Positions 47,647-55,848 of a DNA stretch of 59,400 nucleotides are shown here, piece by piece; the first letter of the stretch is position 1, and each line of letters begins with the position of its first letter. Origin of the DNA: Enteropsectra breve. Taxonomy: Eukaryota > Microsporidia. Below the pieces are notes generated by a model. It was given only the letters and a program-made list of their open reading frames with translations, was not told where the DNA came from and ran no database searches. The translations under genes were made by a program, and so were the position numbers. The stretch spans positions 1-59,400 of the forward strand of contig JALPMN010000638.1 in assembly GCA_024243835.1 (NCBI GenBank). Reading direction: 5' to 3'.

Positions 47647-48525
47647 TTATTCTAAACTTATTGGTAAATTACCATACACTTTATCGCCATCCAAATATAG
47701 CTTAAAGCCTCTTATTTCATTTTCAAAGTCATGGAATTTCACAACCACTAGGTACTGAAGATCCCACACAACCATCCTGTTCCTGTCAGCAGAAAACAAA
47801 TACGAGCCACAAGAGCTAATTGCCAGGTACTTGGCTGGGCACTCGTGGTATCTCATGGGGACAGGCTTGTCGCCCTCGGTGGAAATGCAATGCAGAGAAC
47901 CATCAGCAGTCGCAACGATTATTTTGGAAAACAACTGATCGCAAATAACAGCGCATATCATTTCCGGAAGCATCACGTTTATTGGATCCCTGTTTTTAAT
48001 ATAAATTTGCAGCTGTGTCAGGTTTCCGATGATAAGAACATCTCTAACAGAAAAGGAAGCCTGTGCTTTGAATACTCTTGTGCGTTGCAATTGCTTGCTG
48101 AAAATTTCTAGCTGCTTAGTCCCCTGCACACCGATAAACATATTATTGAGATCATTCTGCTCCTTGATACCATCGGCCGATATATTCGTATAAATTGGGA
48201 CAAGATGCGCATTCTCGAAATCGCCCTGGGCAGACGCAAAAACATTATCGCCGTGCACATAAAGGCAATCCTTCGTCAGCACATACATTAAATCGGCGAC
48301 TGCACACAAATCTATTACGTCCTTTGGATACTTCACGCTCTTGGTTTTATTGAAAGGACTCAGTGTAAAGATCTCAATCTCATTTTCATTGAACGCATAG
48401 AGGTATTTGTGCTCACGATGGATAGTAAAGATTTTATCCAGCAAGTGGATGCTCTCTGTATGCGGAAGTTTGTATTCCTTGTTGGTGCTTGTTCTTATTA
48501 TGACAGAGCTCTTTTGCTGTTCCAT
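47647..48525 (-). CDS. divergent WD40/beta-propeller protein
   Basis: 292 residues from the ATG at 48525, which follows AAATTTTATCATTGAA; the extra upstream residues are AT-rich. Recurrent short strands with Asp/Gly turns (YLYAFNENEIEIFTL, YLFSADRNRMVVWDLQYLVV) indicate a propeller. The last clear blade has the VWDL ending of WD40 repeats. A role such as Ipi3/WDR18 in ribosome assembly is possible but not supported by any specific motif. No leader peptide. Confidence 0.65.
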   Translation of the reverse strand: MEQQKSSVIIRTSTNKEYKLPHTESIHLLDKIFTIHREHKYLYAFNENEIEIFTLSPFNKTKSVKYPKDVIDLCAVADLMYVLTKDCLYVHGDNVFASAQGDFENAHLVPIYTNISADGIKEQNDLNNMFIGVQGTKQLEIFSKQLQRTRVFKAQASFSVRDVLIIGNLTQLQIYIKNRDPINVMLPEMICAVICDQLFSKIIVATADGSLHCISTEGDKPVPMRYHECPAKYLAISSCGSYLFSADRNRMVVWDLQYLVVVKFHDFENEIRGFKLYLDGDKVYGNLPISLE

Positions 48526-49035
48526 TTCAATGATAAAATTTTTTCTAATTTTAAGTCGAAAATTAATTCTGGCGACATTCATTTTACAGCTACAACTCTT
48601 CTTTTTTGTGAAAAAATCGTGCGCAAATATATAGAACTGTAGAATACCGTTGTTTATTGCCTTGATTCTCTCCTTAATGCTACTAATACTTTATTACGAC
48701 AAAATATTTTGTTATACTCACCGTAGCTGGGATCCATTATGGAATTTTTATTAAATTTCTTCAAAAATAACACTACAGCAAAGATAATTAAACCTAAATA
48801 GTGGTGTCAATAAAATCTTTATGATTAGCAAAATAAAACAATGAAGTCGCAAAGAAAAATTCTTTTATTCTGGCCACAATCATTTTATAGTTTACCTGAA
48901 ATGTATAAATAGCTATTTGCATTTGTTAGAAGCTTTTACAACCTTTCCCCAGCATTTGGTTTAAACTATTTTCAATTGTTTTTATACCCTGCATGCTTGT
49001 GTTTCCTTAAAATTTTATAAAATTTTTCATCCTTG
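48526..49035. other. divergent spacer
   Basis: AT-rich, 0.5 kb; nothing is seen. Confidence 0.6.
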
Positions 49036-49563
49036 ATGGTCCCTGCGAAGAAAACAACAGCTCTTAAGATAAAGAGAATCCCTGATTCCTCAAACATTTT
49101 CACGATTGCAGAAGCTACCAAGCAGTTTGCAAACCAGCTTAAGGGCATCAGGATCGTCAAGAGAAAGGTCGATGGAACCAAAAATGCAATTCTTGATTTT
49201 ATTTCGTCCAAATTTTGTACAGATGCACAGGAAGAGACAGTCACTATCGAGGGCAAGCCCTACCACATGATGTTCACAAGTTCACGAAAGAACGACGATA
49301 CACAGCACATTGCCTCAGAAAACAAGCTTTATGTCAAGTATCCCTCAACAGCGTCTGAGTCTGAAATTGTCAAGATGCTGGGAGATGTTCACATTAGCAA
49401 GCCTGAAAATGCCATGAATTTTTTCTTTGCACAGTGTGATGACATGGAACAACAGCACAAGCTTATCAGAGATTTTGACAAGGCCAAGGTCACCGGGGGA
49501 GAGCTTGTGGTGAAAGTTGCGGTTGATAAAATTAAGAAGGAAAGATTCGCAAGAAGTAATTAA
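49036..49563 (+). CDS. putative RNA-binding protein with RRM-like folds
   Basis: 175 residues from the ATG at 49036 (preceded by ATCCTTG). Two halves each show a beta-alpha-beta-beta-alpha-beta order: LKIKRIP, a helix, RIVKRK and AILDF in the first; NKLYVKYPS, a helix (SESEIVKMLG), NAMNFFFAQCDD and LVVKVAVDK in the second. The second half fits an RRM with a weak RNP-1 (NFFFA). The N-terminus is Lys-rich. The function is unknown; a nucleolar or ribosome-assembly role would suit the neighbourhood but is inference. Confidence 0.6.
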   Translation: MVPAKKTTALKIKRIPDSSNIFTIAEATKQFANQLKGIRIVKRKVDGTKNAILDFISSKFCTDAQEETVTIEGKPYHMMFTSSRKNDDTQHIASENKLYVKYPSTASESEIVKMLGDVHISKPENAMNFFFAQCDDMEQQHKLIRDFDKAKVTGGELVVKVAVDKIKKERFARSN

Positions 49564-50012
49564 ATTGCATGATGTCAACTACTAATAGCACTGTTTCGCT
49601 ACAATTTTAATTTTTTAGAAGCCCTGTGTGTTTGAAAAAGGAATAGTAAACATAAGGGTATTTTAATTATCATATTGCTATTAATATCTATAATACAACA
49701 CTTTGTTTAAATTGAATTTTCGACTGAAAGTTGAATCTTGTGCATGTGCTTCACTTTTGATTAAAACTTTGAGTATATGACAGCTTTGTTGATGTTAATT
49801 TCAATCTTGCTTTTTGACAGAGTGTAGTGAATTGAAATCACACTTTTGTCGTATCGATCTAAAAATAAGCGGAGTGATTAATTGTGTTAAGTAATGTCGT
49901 AGGCCAAAATGAACTCCTCACTGCCAAAGATAAGGGAACAAATAAAAACTCTTCTTTTGGTTTCAATAAATCATTTTTATATGCTACATGATTTTAAATA
50001 CTTTTATTTTTA
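49564..50012. other. spacer upstream of tRNA-Glu
   Basis: AT-rich; no gene is seen. Confidence 0.6.
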
Positions 50013-50083
50013 TCCCTGTTTGTCCAGTGGCTAGGATATGAGACTCTCACTCTCAAGGCCCGGGTTCGATTCCCGGACGGGGA
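50013..50083 (+). tRNA. tRNA-Glu (anticodon CTC)
   Basis: 71 bases folding as a full cloverleaf: acceptor TCCCTGT/ACGGGGA, D-arm GTCC-AGTGGCTA-GGAT, anticodon stem TGAGA/TCTCA with loop CTCTCAC, T-arm CCGGG-TTCGATT-CCCGG. The anticodon CTC reads GAG. Internal A and B boxes (GGTTCGATTCC) are intact. There is no intron and no encoded CCA. Confidence 0.96.
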
Positions 50084-50241
50084 ATTATTTTTTATGAAAA
50101 AACTATCGCTTTAAAAATCATTTTTTCATTACTGCTGGGTTCATTTGTGTTGTTTGCACAAGATTTATTGAGTTCCAGTTACATTTATTATTTTTTCATT
50201 CTTGTAGTGCAAAAATAATTTTTTTTATAAAAATTTACCCA

Positions 50242-50964
50242 ATGTCTTTTCTAGAAAAGCTCTACAAAGAACAGCCACTCACAATAAATGCAGATATCGA
50301 AGCGTTTGTTAAAAACCCACAAAATATAGAGGAGGAACTGTCCTATTTAGAGGCGCTTCTGGCGAGGGATTTTGAAAAAATAGAGGCCGTGTTTATTTCT
50401 GAGATACTCTGCCAGTGCTTGAAGAAGCCGGTTCACTTCACAAAGTTCGTTGAAATTCTGCTTAAATACATGGAGAAGGAAACATCATACAAAAACAGTG
50501 TCTTTGTGCTGCGGCTGTCCAGCCTGATAATCAACACGAGATTTTTCATACCGCTGTCTTTCTATCTCATAAAGATTTTAGAACAGGCGATTGCCGTTAC
50601 AAAAACAGTTTCGACCAAAAAGAGCTACAACTACGACAATCTCCGTCTCAGCAGCGATGATCTCATCACTGAGGAGCTCCAGATGTTCGTCACCGGAGAG
50701 GCCATGATGCTCATTAAGAGGCATTGCCTGATGTTCTCCAGCCAGATTGGATTTCCTGAATTTGCGTTCGTTGTGAGCAATGAGCTTAGGAGCAAGTGCA
50801 AGACAGGAATGTTCAAGGAGGTTATTGCTGGGCTTATCAAGCAGCTTACCGACAGAAAGAACTACATAGAGACAGAGAGAGCGAAAATAAAGGGAGAATC
50901 GCTGAGTGGAAAGATCATTGGCGAGTTTGAGCAGGGCCTTGACAAGTGGAACATAACGCTCTAA
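50242..50964 (+). CDS. NOC2: shortened Noc2-family ribosome biogenesis protein
   Basis: 240 residues, against ~700 in yeast. The family's C-terminal landmarks are present: RFFIPLSFYLIKILEQ (residues ~100-115), the linker before LQMFVTGEAMMLIKRH, SSQIGFPEFAFVVSNELRSK (~166-185) and a helix ending IKQLTDRKNYIETERAKI. Noc2 pairs with Noc1 or Noc3 to move pre-60S particles through the nucleolus. The start is the ATG after TTTACCC, so the shortness is not an annotation artefact. Confidence 0.8.
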   Translation: MSFLEKLYKEQPLTINADIEAFVKNPQNIEEELSYLEALLARDFEKIEAVFISEILCQCLKKPVHFTKFVEILLKYMEKETSYKNSVFVLRLSSLIINTRFFIPLSFYLIKILEQAIAVTKTVSTKKSYNYDNLRLSSDDLITEELQMFVTGEAMMLIKRHCLMFSSQIGFPEFAFVVSNELRSKCKTGMFKEVIAGLIKQLTDRKNYIETERAKIKGESLSGKIIGEFEQGLDKWNITL

Positions 50965-50995
50965 AAAGTAAATACAGATTTATTCCAAAAGAATA

Positions 50996-51142
50996 TACAA
51001 TTTAAATATTTTATCATACAATTTAAATATTTTATCATACAATTTAAATATTTTATCATACAATTTAAATATTTTATCATACAATTTAAATATTTTATCA
51101 TACAATTTAAATATTTTATCATACAATTTAAATATTTTATCA
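50996..51142. repeat. 21-bp minisatellite, seven copies
   Basis: Seven head-to-tail copies of TACAATTTAAATATTTTATCA, identical to the eye, beginning 32 bases after the Noc2 stop. Because 21 is a multiple of three, the minus strand stays open and spells a repeated MIKYLNC; I treat that as incidental. Confidence 0.95.
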
Positions 51143-51159
51143 CATTTTTTGCACACAGG

Positions 51160-51330
51160 CTATTTTTTGTTCTTTTCTTCCTCTTTTCTTTTCTGAAGCA
51201 GCATCTGCTTCTGGTAGTTGAAATCCTGGCAGGCGTATCTCATGTTTACTATGTTAGAGCCATCAAGCTTTGTTTCAAGCTCCTTGGCTAGCTCTTTTAC
51301 ACTCGGCTTTTTGTCCTCTTTCTCCTTCAT
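51160..51330 (-). CDS. small basic/acidic helical protein
   Basis: 56 residues. ATG at 51330, TAG at 51160-51162. The sequence is highly charged and helical (KPSVKELAKELETKLDG, then FNYQKQMLLQKRKEEEKNKK) with one Cys. GC content and codon use are like the neighbouring real genes and unlike the AT-rich spacers. No leader. I do not recognise the family; size and helicity suit a small subunit of a larger complex. Confidence 0.6.
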   Translation of the reverse strand: MKEKEDKKPSVKELAKELETKLDGSNIVNMRYACQDFNYQKQMLLQKRKEEEKNKK

Positions 51331-51593
51331 TCCTTTTCCTGCTGTGCATAATTAGAAATATAAAACCCCTGTTTTATATTTTCGAATATTTCCAAATGTA
51401 AACAAATTAGACAAAATTATTGGAATTAAGCTGATGTAATATTAACAGATAATTGTATGTTTCACAGCCGACGAATAGCATTTAAAAAAAAGATGTATCT
51501 TACAGATATGGAGCAGAACAAAAATACCAGTTATATAACAACAATGCGATGGGATTGTCCTCTCCTTTAGAATAAAACATTTTTATAAAAAAA

Positions 51594-51674
51594 CGACAAC
51601 GACAGGATTCGAACCTGCGCACGTAAACGTAACAGTTTTCTAGACTATCGCCATAACCACTCGGCCACGTTGTC
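51594..51674 (-). tRNA. tRNA-Ser (anticodon AGA)
   Basis: 81 bases on the minus strand with a long variable arm, as expected for serine. The acceptor is GACAACG/CGTTGTC plus a G discriminator. The D-arm has TGGCCGAGTGGTTA. The anticodon stem ATAGT/ACTGT (one G-T pair) carries the loop CTAGAAA with anticodon AGA. The T-loop is TTCGAAT. There is no intron. Confidence 0.94.
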
Positions 51675-51867
51675 TAAAAATAAAGTTTTTTTTGATTGAA
51701 ACTTTATATAGGAAGTATATTTATCATACGGTTCGACCATTAAATTATCGTGCTATAAATTCTTGCATGCAAAAGGGCATCACGAATAAGCTATCTATGA
51801 AATACTAACACACCATTATTAAGAAAGAATATTTATTATGGCTTTTTCTCTATACAGTCTATGCTCA

Positions 51868-52479
51868 TCAAAAACAAAATTTGAATATTCGCTGGTTCTT
51901 TTTGCTGGACAAGAAGCTAACCCTCTCTTTAACGGCCTTTTTCTTTCTGTTGTACAGCTCCCCACTAAGGTCTTCAAATACTCTATTGACATTTTCACCA
52001 GTCTTAGCACTCACAAGATGATACTTGCACCCAATCTTCTGCGCCATGCTGCTTAGCTGTGCCTTTGATTTGAGGAGTGTCTCTCTGTCCACCGTATCGC
52101 TCTTGTTTCCAATAAGCACCGTGAATCTCGGATCCAGAAAATCCTTTAGCTCATCAACGAGCTGCTTGAGATATTCGAAGGAGCGCTGGTTCCCCAGATC
52201 GTAGACAAGCAAAAACCCATCCGACTCGCGGTAGAATGCAGAGACAATCGATCTGAACCGCTCCTGGCCTGCCGTGTCCCACATCTGCAGATGCACGGGA
52301 TTCCCCTCAATCACAAGCTTCTTGAAAAAGTTATTTACCCCGATGGTGTTGGGGATCGTCTCCATGAAGCTGTCCTCGGTGTATCTCATAAACAGGCTTG
52401 ATTTCCCCACGTTTGTTTCACCGAGGATAATTATTTTGTACACAACGGGGGCCTTTCTGGGAAGTGCGCCACCGTCCAT
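51868..52479 (-). CDS. Rab-family small GTPase with atypical C-terminus
   Basis: 203 residues. GTP-binding motifs are complete: G1 GETNVGKSS (20-28), switch I threonine in NTIGV, G3 WDTAGQERF (67-75), G4 NKSD and G5 SAK. The effector region fits Rabs in general; it is not specific enough to name the subfamily. Rabs steer vesicle traffic and depend on prenylated C-terminal cysteines. Here the end is a basic stretch followed by KFCF: a single Cys two places from the end, not CC, CxC or CaaX. The ATG follows GACCCTTTAA. Confidence 0.9.
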   Translation of the reverse strand: MDGGALPRKAPVVYKIIILGETNVGKSSLFMRYTEDSFMETIPNTIGVNNFFKKLVIEGNPVHLQMWDTAGQERFRSIVSAFYRESDGFLLVYDLGNQRSFEYLKQLVDELKDFLDPRFTVLIGNKSDTVDRETLLKSKAQLSSMAQKIGCKYHLVSAKTGENVNRVFEDLSGELYNRKKKAVKERVSFLSSKKNQRIFKFCF

Positions 52480-52669
52480 TTAAAGGGTCACGGAAAATAA
52501 AAAGTTATTTCAACAAAATACTATCCATTATTATCTTTTGATATGTGTATTTATTCAAATAATAGTCTCACTTTCTATGATATAAAATATATTCTGGCAC
52601 ATCTATTACTAGAAGTGCAGACCTTTGTTTTCTTTTGATTTTTTCTATTTTTTATTTTTACGGCCCTGT

Positions 52670-52849
52670 ATGGAAGACTCGCTTAATCTGAAAAAACATA
52701 GAATTATAAAGAGACTGGAAAATTCGATAGAGATGTCGAATAATATCCTGTATGAGATAAACCAGGAACTATCACAGATGATAGACGACAACAAACAGCT
52801 GGTTAAAACAGCCTTGGTATACGACAAGTGGATATCCAAAGGCAAATAA
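52670..52849 (+). CDS. small coiled-coil protein, possibly Dad4-like (DASH complex)
   Basis: 59 residues, starting at an ATG preceded by GGCCCTGT; the upstream part of the frame is hydrophobic and AT-rich and is not used. The core (RLENSIEMSNNILYEINQEL, then NKQLVKTALVYDKW) resembles the Dad4 pattern 'R...I..LN.....LNqeL..I...N..L....ic.Ny', and the length fits. Dad4 is a subunit of the Dam1/DASH ring that couples kinetochores to microtubules in fungi. Similarity between short coiled coils is weak evidence. The stop overlaps AATAAA. Confidence 0.5.
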   Translation: MEDSLNLKKHRIIKRLENSIEMSNNILYEINQELSQMIDDNKQLVKTALVYDKWISKGK

Positions 52850-53284
52850 AACAATCCATGGCTAGTTACACTACATTTTATCTAGCGCCTCTCCTAGCAT
52901 CTTCAGAATGAAATGAATCACTTATAAAATATATCCTGTTAGTCTAGTTGTTAAATTTTTATATTCCAATAAATAGAGTTATTTTAGGTACTCCATTTTT
53001 TAAGACTGGTTTATTTTTCGTCTAGATATTAATACACTAAATATTTATACATTTATATTAATACACTAAATATTTATACATTTATATTAATACACTAAAT
53101 ATTTATACATTTATATTAATACACTAAATATTTATACATTTATATTAATACACTAAATATTAATACATTTATATTTAGACATTTAAGCCTAATAAAAGTA
53201 TTACTCTGTCTATTTACAAATGGATTACGTTTCACTGATGGGTTTCATCAAGCAAAGAACAAATTCTGTTTTGAAATAAAGAAC
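52850..53284. other. spacer with minisatellite
   Basis: No gene. It contains the 29-bp repeat listed separately. Confidence 0.7.
53028..53172. repeat. 29-bp minisatellite, five copies
   Basis: Copies start at 53028, 53057, 53086, 53115 and 53144 (unit beginning ATTAATACACTAAATATTTA). The first four are alike; the last differs (ATATTAATAC in place of ATATTTATAC). It lies ~110 bases upstream of the transporter start. Confidence 0.93.
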
Positions 53285-54451
53285 ATGAAAACGTTGGCCT
53301 CGGCTTACGTAAATTTACTGAAAACAAGCATAGGAAGCGGTGTTCTGAGCTTTCCGTTCCTCTTCAAGACCTACGGCATTATTATGACGGTCTTTCTAAC
53401 GATACTCAGCGGCTTCTTCGCAGCAACAGGGCTGCTGTTGCTGACCATCTGCGCCCAGTCTCAGGGCAGAGCGGCTGATCTCAGTTCCCTGGCCGAGGTT
53501 TCGATGCACCATGGAAAGTTTCTTGTGGACATTGCGGTCTTCGTGAAATGCTTTGGCGTGTCCATTTCCTACGTTATTATTGTGAAACAGCTGCTCCCAC
53601 AAACAATAGACACGCTTTTCCACCACAAGACATTCATCGGGAGACCTGCTGTCTGCCTCTTCTTCTTTATTCTCACTATCTCGCCCTTTGCCTTTCTCCG
53701 GCGCATGGACAAGCTCAAATACACAAGCTTTCTCGGAGTGTTCTGTATTTTTGTTGTTATTTTGGCATCAGTCTACAGATACACAAACACACCATCAGCA
53801 AGCCCAGACATACGGCTCTTCGTGCCGTACTCGGCGGCATGGATCGGCGGGCTGGGAAAGTTTGTCTTTTCCTTTACCTGCCACCAGAATATTTTTGCAG
53901 TAAATTCAGAAATGGAAAATAATTCGCTGGGGAGAATCAAAAGACTCATCTGCTACGTGGCATCATCAGCCCTGGTGCTGTACATGGCATTTGGATCAAC
54001 CAACTATCTCATGTACGGCTCACTGGTCTCAGATAACGTGCTGAACAACTATCCGCAGGACTATCTGGCCACAATCGTGCGCAGTCTCTATGTGATTGTG
54101 ATGGGTGTTTCCTATCCACTCCAAATAGCGCCAGCTAGGAACTACCTTTGCAATATGCTCGGAATAACAACCAAATCCAGACACTTTAAATACACAAACC
54201 TGTTTTTAACAACAGGTTTAATATCAATAACGTATTTGGTCGCCATCAGCGGGGTGCAGCTGGGCCTTGTCTACACGCTGGTGGGTGCCACAGCCTCCAC
54301 CTTCATGTGCCTGGTCCTCCCTGCTTTCTTCTACATGAATATGGATGTTGAGCGCTCAACAGCACTGATTCTTATTGGCTACTGTGCCTTTCTCTTCGGG
54401 ATGCTGGTATTTTTTACAACGATTTGCAGTGTGATTCTCAAGATGCACTGA
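53285..54451 (+). CDS. amino-acid transporter, AAAP (SLC36/38-like) family
   Basis: 388 residues with about eleven membrane helices and no leader. The first helix region KTSIGSGVLSFPFLFKTYG (13-31) has the AAAP 'GsGvLs.P.af...G' signature. Later family features include SFTCHQNIFAVNSEMENNSL and the helix with GSTNYLMYGSLVSDNVLNNY. Such proteins move neutral amino acids across plasma or vacuolar membranes, probably driven by ions. It is the better preserved of two family-like genes in this window. The minisatellite above lies in its upstream region. Confidence 0.9.
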   Translation: MKTLASAYVNLLKTSIGSGVLSFPFLFKTYGIIMTVFLTILSGFFAATGLLLLTICAQSQGRAADLSSLAEVSMHHGKFLVDIAVFVKCFGVSISYVIIVKQLLPQTIDTLFHHKTFIGRPAVCLFFFILTISPFAFLRRMDKLKYTSFLGVFCIFVVILASVYRYTNTPSASPDIRLFVPYSAAWIGGLGKFVFSFTCHQNIFAVNSEMENNSLGRIKRLICYVASSALVLYMAFGSTNYLMYGSLVSDNVLNNYPQDYLATIVRSLYVIVMGVSYPLQIAPARNYLCNMLGITTKSRHFKYTNLFLTTGLISITYLVAISGVQLGLVYTLVGATASTFMCLVLPAFFYMNMDVERSTALILIGYCAFLFGMLVFFTTICSVILKMH

Positions 54452-54473
54452 GAATAATTTCAATAGAATAAAG

Positions 54474-54550
54474 AAACAACAATACTCTACTTTAGAATAT
54501 AATAATAACACTCTATATTAGAATATAATAATAATACTCTACATTAGAAC
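54474..54550. repeat. imperfect ~29-bp tandem repeat, about three copies
   Basis: Units like AATACTCTACTTTAGAATAT recur three times after the transporter stop, with point changes between copies. Confidence 0.75.
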
Positions 54551-54745
54551 ATAGACTGTAGCATTTCTGAAAGGAATGCATTTAATAAATTATAAATGAA
54601 ATACTATCAATTTTATCTCTATATTTATAAGCAAATCCTTATTCTTTTGGTATCGAAGTTGTTTAACACGGCAAACTGTATTTTATAGATACATAAATCT
54701 GTTATTTCTTGTTTATTAAAATATATTTGTTTGATTTTAACCCCG

Positions 54746-55489
54746 ATGCAAAGACTTGCTTTTCCAGCTCTGCTGCTTTTGTATGTTGTTGTTCACTCGA
54801 TCTTTCCGTTCTTTGACATCGTAAACAACAAGGCCATTGCAAATCCATTCGGCATCTTCATGCTGGGAAAATGCAGCCTGCCCATATGCTTCGTGTTCTT
54901 CTGGACAGTTTCCATCGGTATTCCCCTTTTTATCGTGAAATACGTGCAAAAGGAAATGGCTCCTGTGCGCAGAAGGTATGCAGATGCATTCCACATAGAC
55001 TACTACAAGCTTATCCTCCTGAGCAGCACCGTCATGCAGCTCTGCGATGCTGTGCAGGATCTTGTTCTTCTGTGCTTCAGAACAACGACAGCAACACCGT
55101 CGTACATCAAGTATGTCATTCACACGCTAACAACACCGGTGCTTGTTACCGATGCCTTTGTGCAACTCACTTCCGAGAGAAAAAAGTGGAACAAAAATAA
55201 AATCAGGGTTGGGAAAAAAGGCAAAAGCGATAAGTTCAATTCTTGCAAGAAGACACAGGTTGTACACTATGGCATGGTTGGTCTGTATTTGGGATATGCA
55301 GCAATTATATTGGTTTATTATCACTGTGGTGGCAGAGACATTCTGAAAAGCTACAAGGATGTCGTTGCAGAAAATCTCACATATTACCTTTTCCAGGCCA
55401 TGCTTTCATCCGTGATAATTCCCATGATTGTTATTGGCTATAAATATCGCTATAGAAAGGAAATAGCAGAATACAGGCTGTATCGATAA
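54746..55489 (+). CDS. multi-pass membrane protein of unknown function
   Basis: 247 residues from the ATG directly after AACCCCG; the frame extends 15 bases further to a TTG. There are about six hydrophobic spans (residues ~4-26, 43-68, 87-110, 122-140, 174-194, 212-234), with a Lys-rich loop (KKWNKNKIRVGKKGKSDK) between the fourth and fifth. The C-terminus is short and basic. No signature residues are recognised; transporter or ER/Golgi membrane protein are both possible. Confidence 0.75.
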   Translation: MQRLAFPALLLLYVVVHSIFPFFDIVNNKAIANPFGIFMLGKCSLPICFVFFWTVSIGIPLFIVKYVQKEMAPVRRRYADAFHIDYYKLILLSSTVMQLCDAVQDLVLLCFRTTTATPSYIKYVIHTLTTPVLVTDAFVQLTSERKKWNKNKIRVGKKGKSDKFNSCKKTQVVHYGMVGLYLGYAAIILVYYHCGGRDILKSYKDVVAENLTYYLFQAMLSSVIIPMIVIGYKYRYRKEIAEYRLYR

Positions 55490-55848
55490 AATAATCAATT
55501 GGAGATACACAGATCAAATGTAAAATAGCAGATTAAATACATACACAAGTGTACAAAAATGCACAAAGCAGATGTGTTTCAAATAGCAAGCATTGTACAA
55601 ATAAAATATTCTTTATCTCCTCAGCGCACGTAGCTCTATTAATATTTTCTCAAATATAATCTGTTTTTTTAAATTTTACACATTTTATATGATAAATGAT
55701 GTAGTTAGGCAACACATAAAAATAAAGAACTGACGTAGAGCAAAGCTAGAAATAGTGTGCCAGGGTGAAGCCCTAAAAGTTAATTATGAATTATGATTAA
55801 ACTAAGTTTTTTTACATGATAATTGTTATACGTGTTTTATTCACCCCC
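55490..55848. other. intergenic spacer
   Basis: AT-rich; nothing is seen until CACCCCC at the next start. Confidence 0.6.

Noticed and set aside
47481..47705. 74-codon plus-strand frame overlapping the end of the propeller gene
   Set aside because: AT-driven composition, and it overlaps a better-supported gene on the other strand.
50961..51143. 60-codon minus-strand frame made of a repeated MIKYLNC heptapeptide
   Set aside because: It is the translation of the 21-bp minisatellite, which is a multiple of three and has no stop; there is no start signal or other coding evidence.
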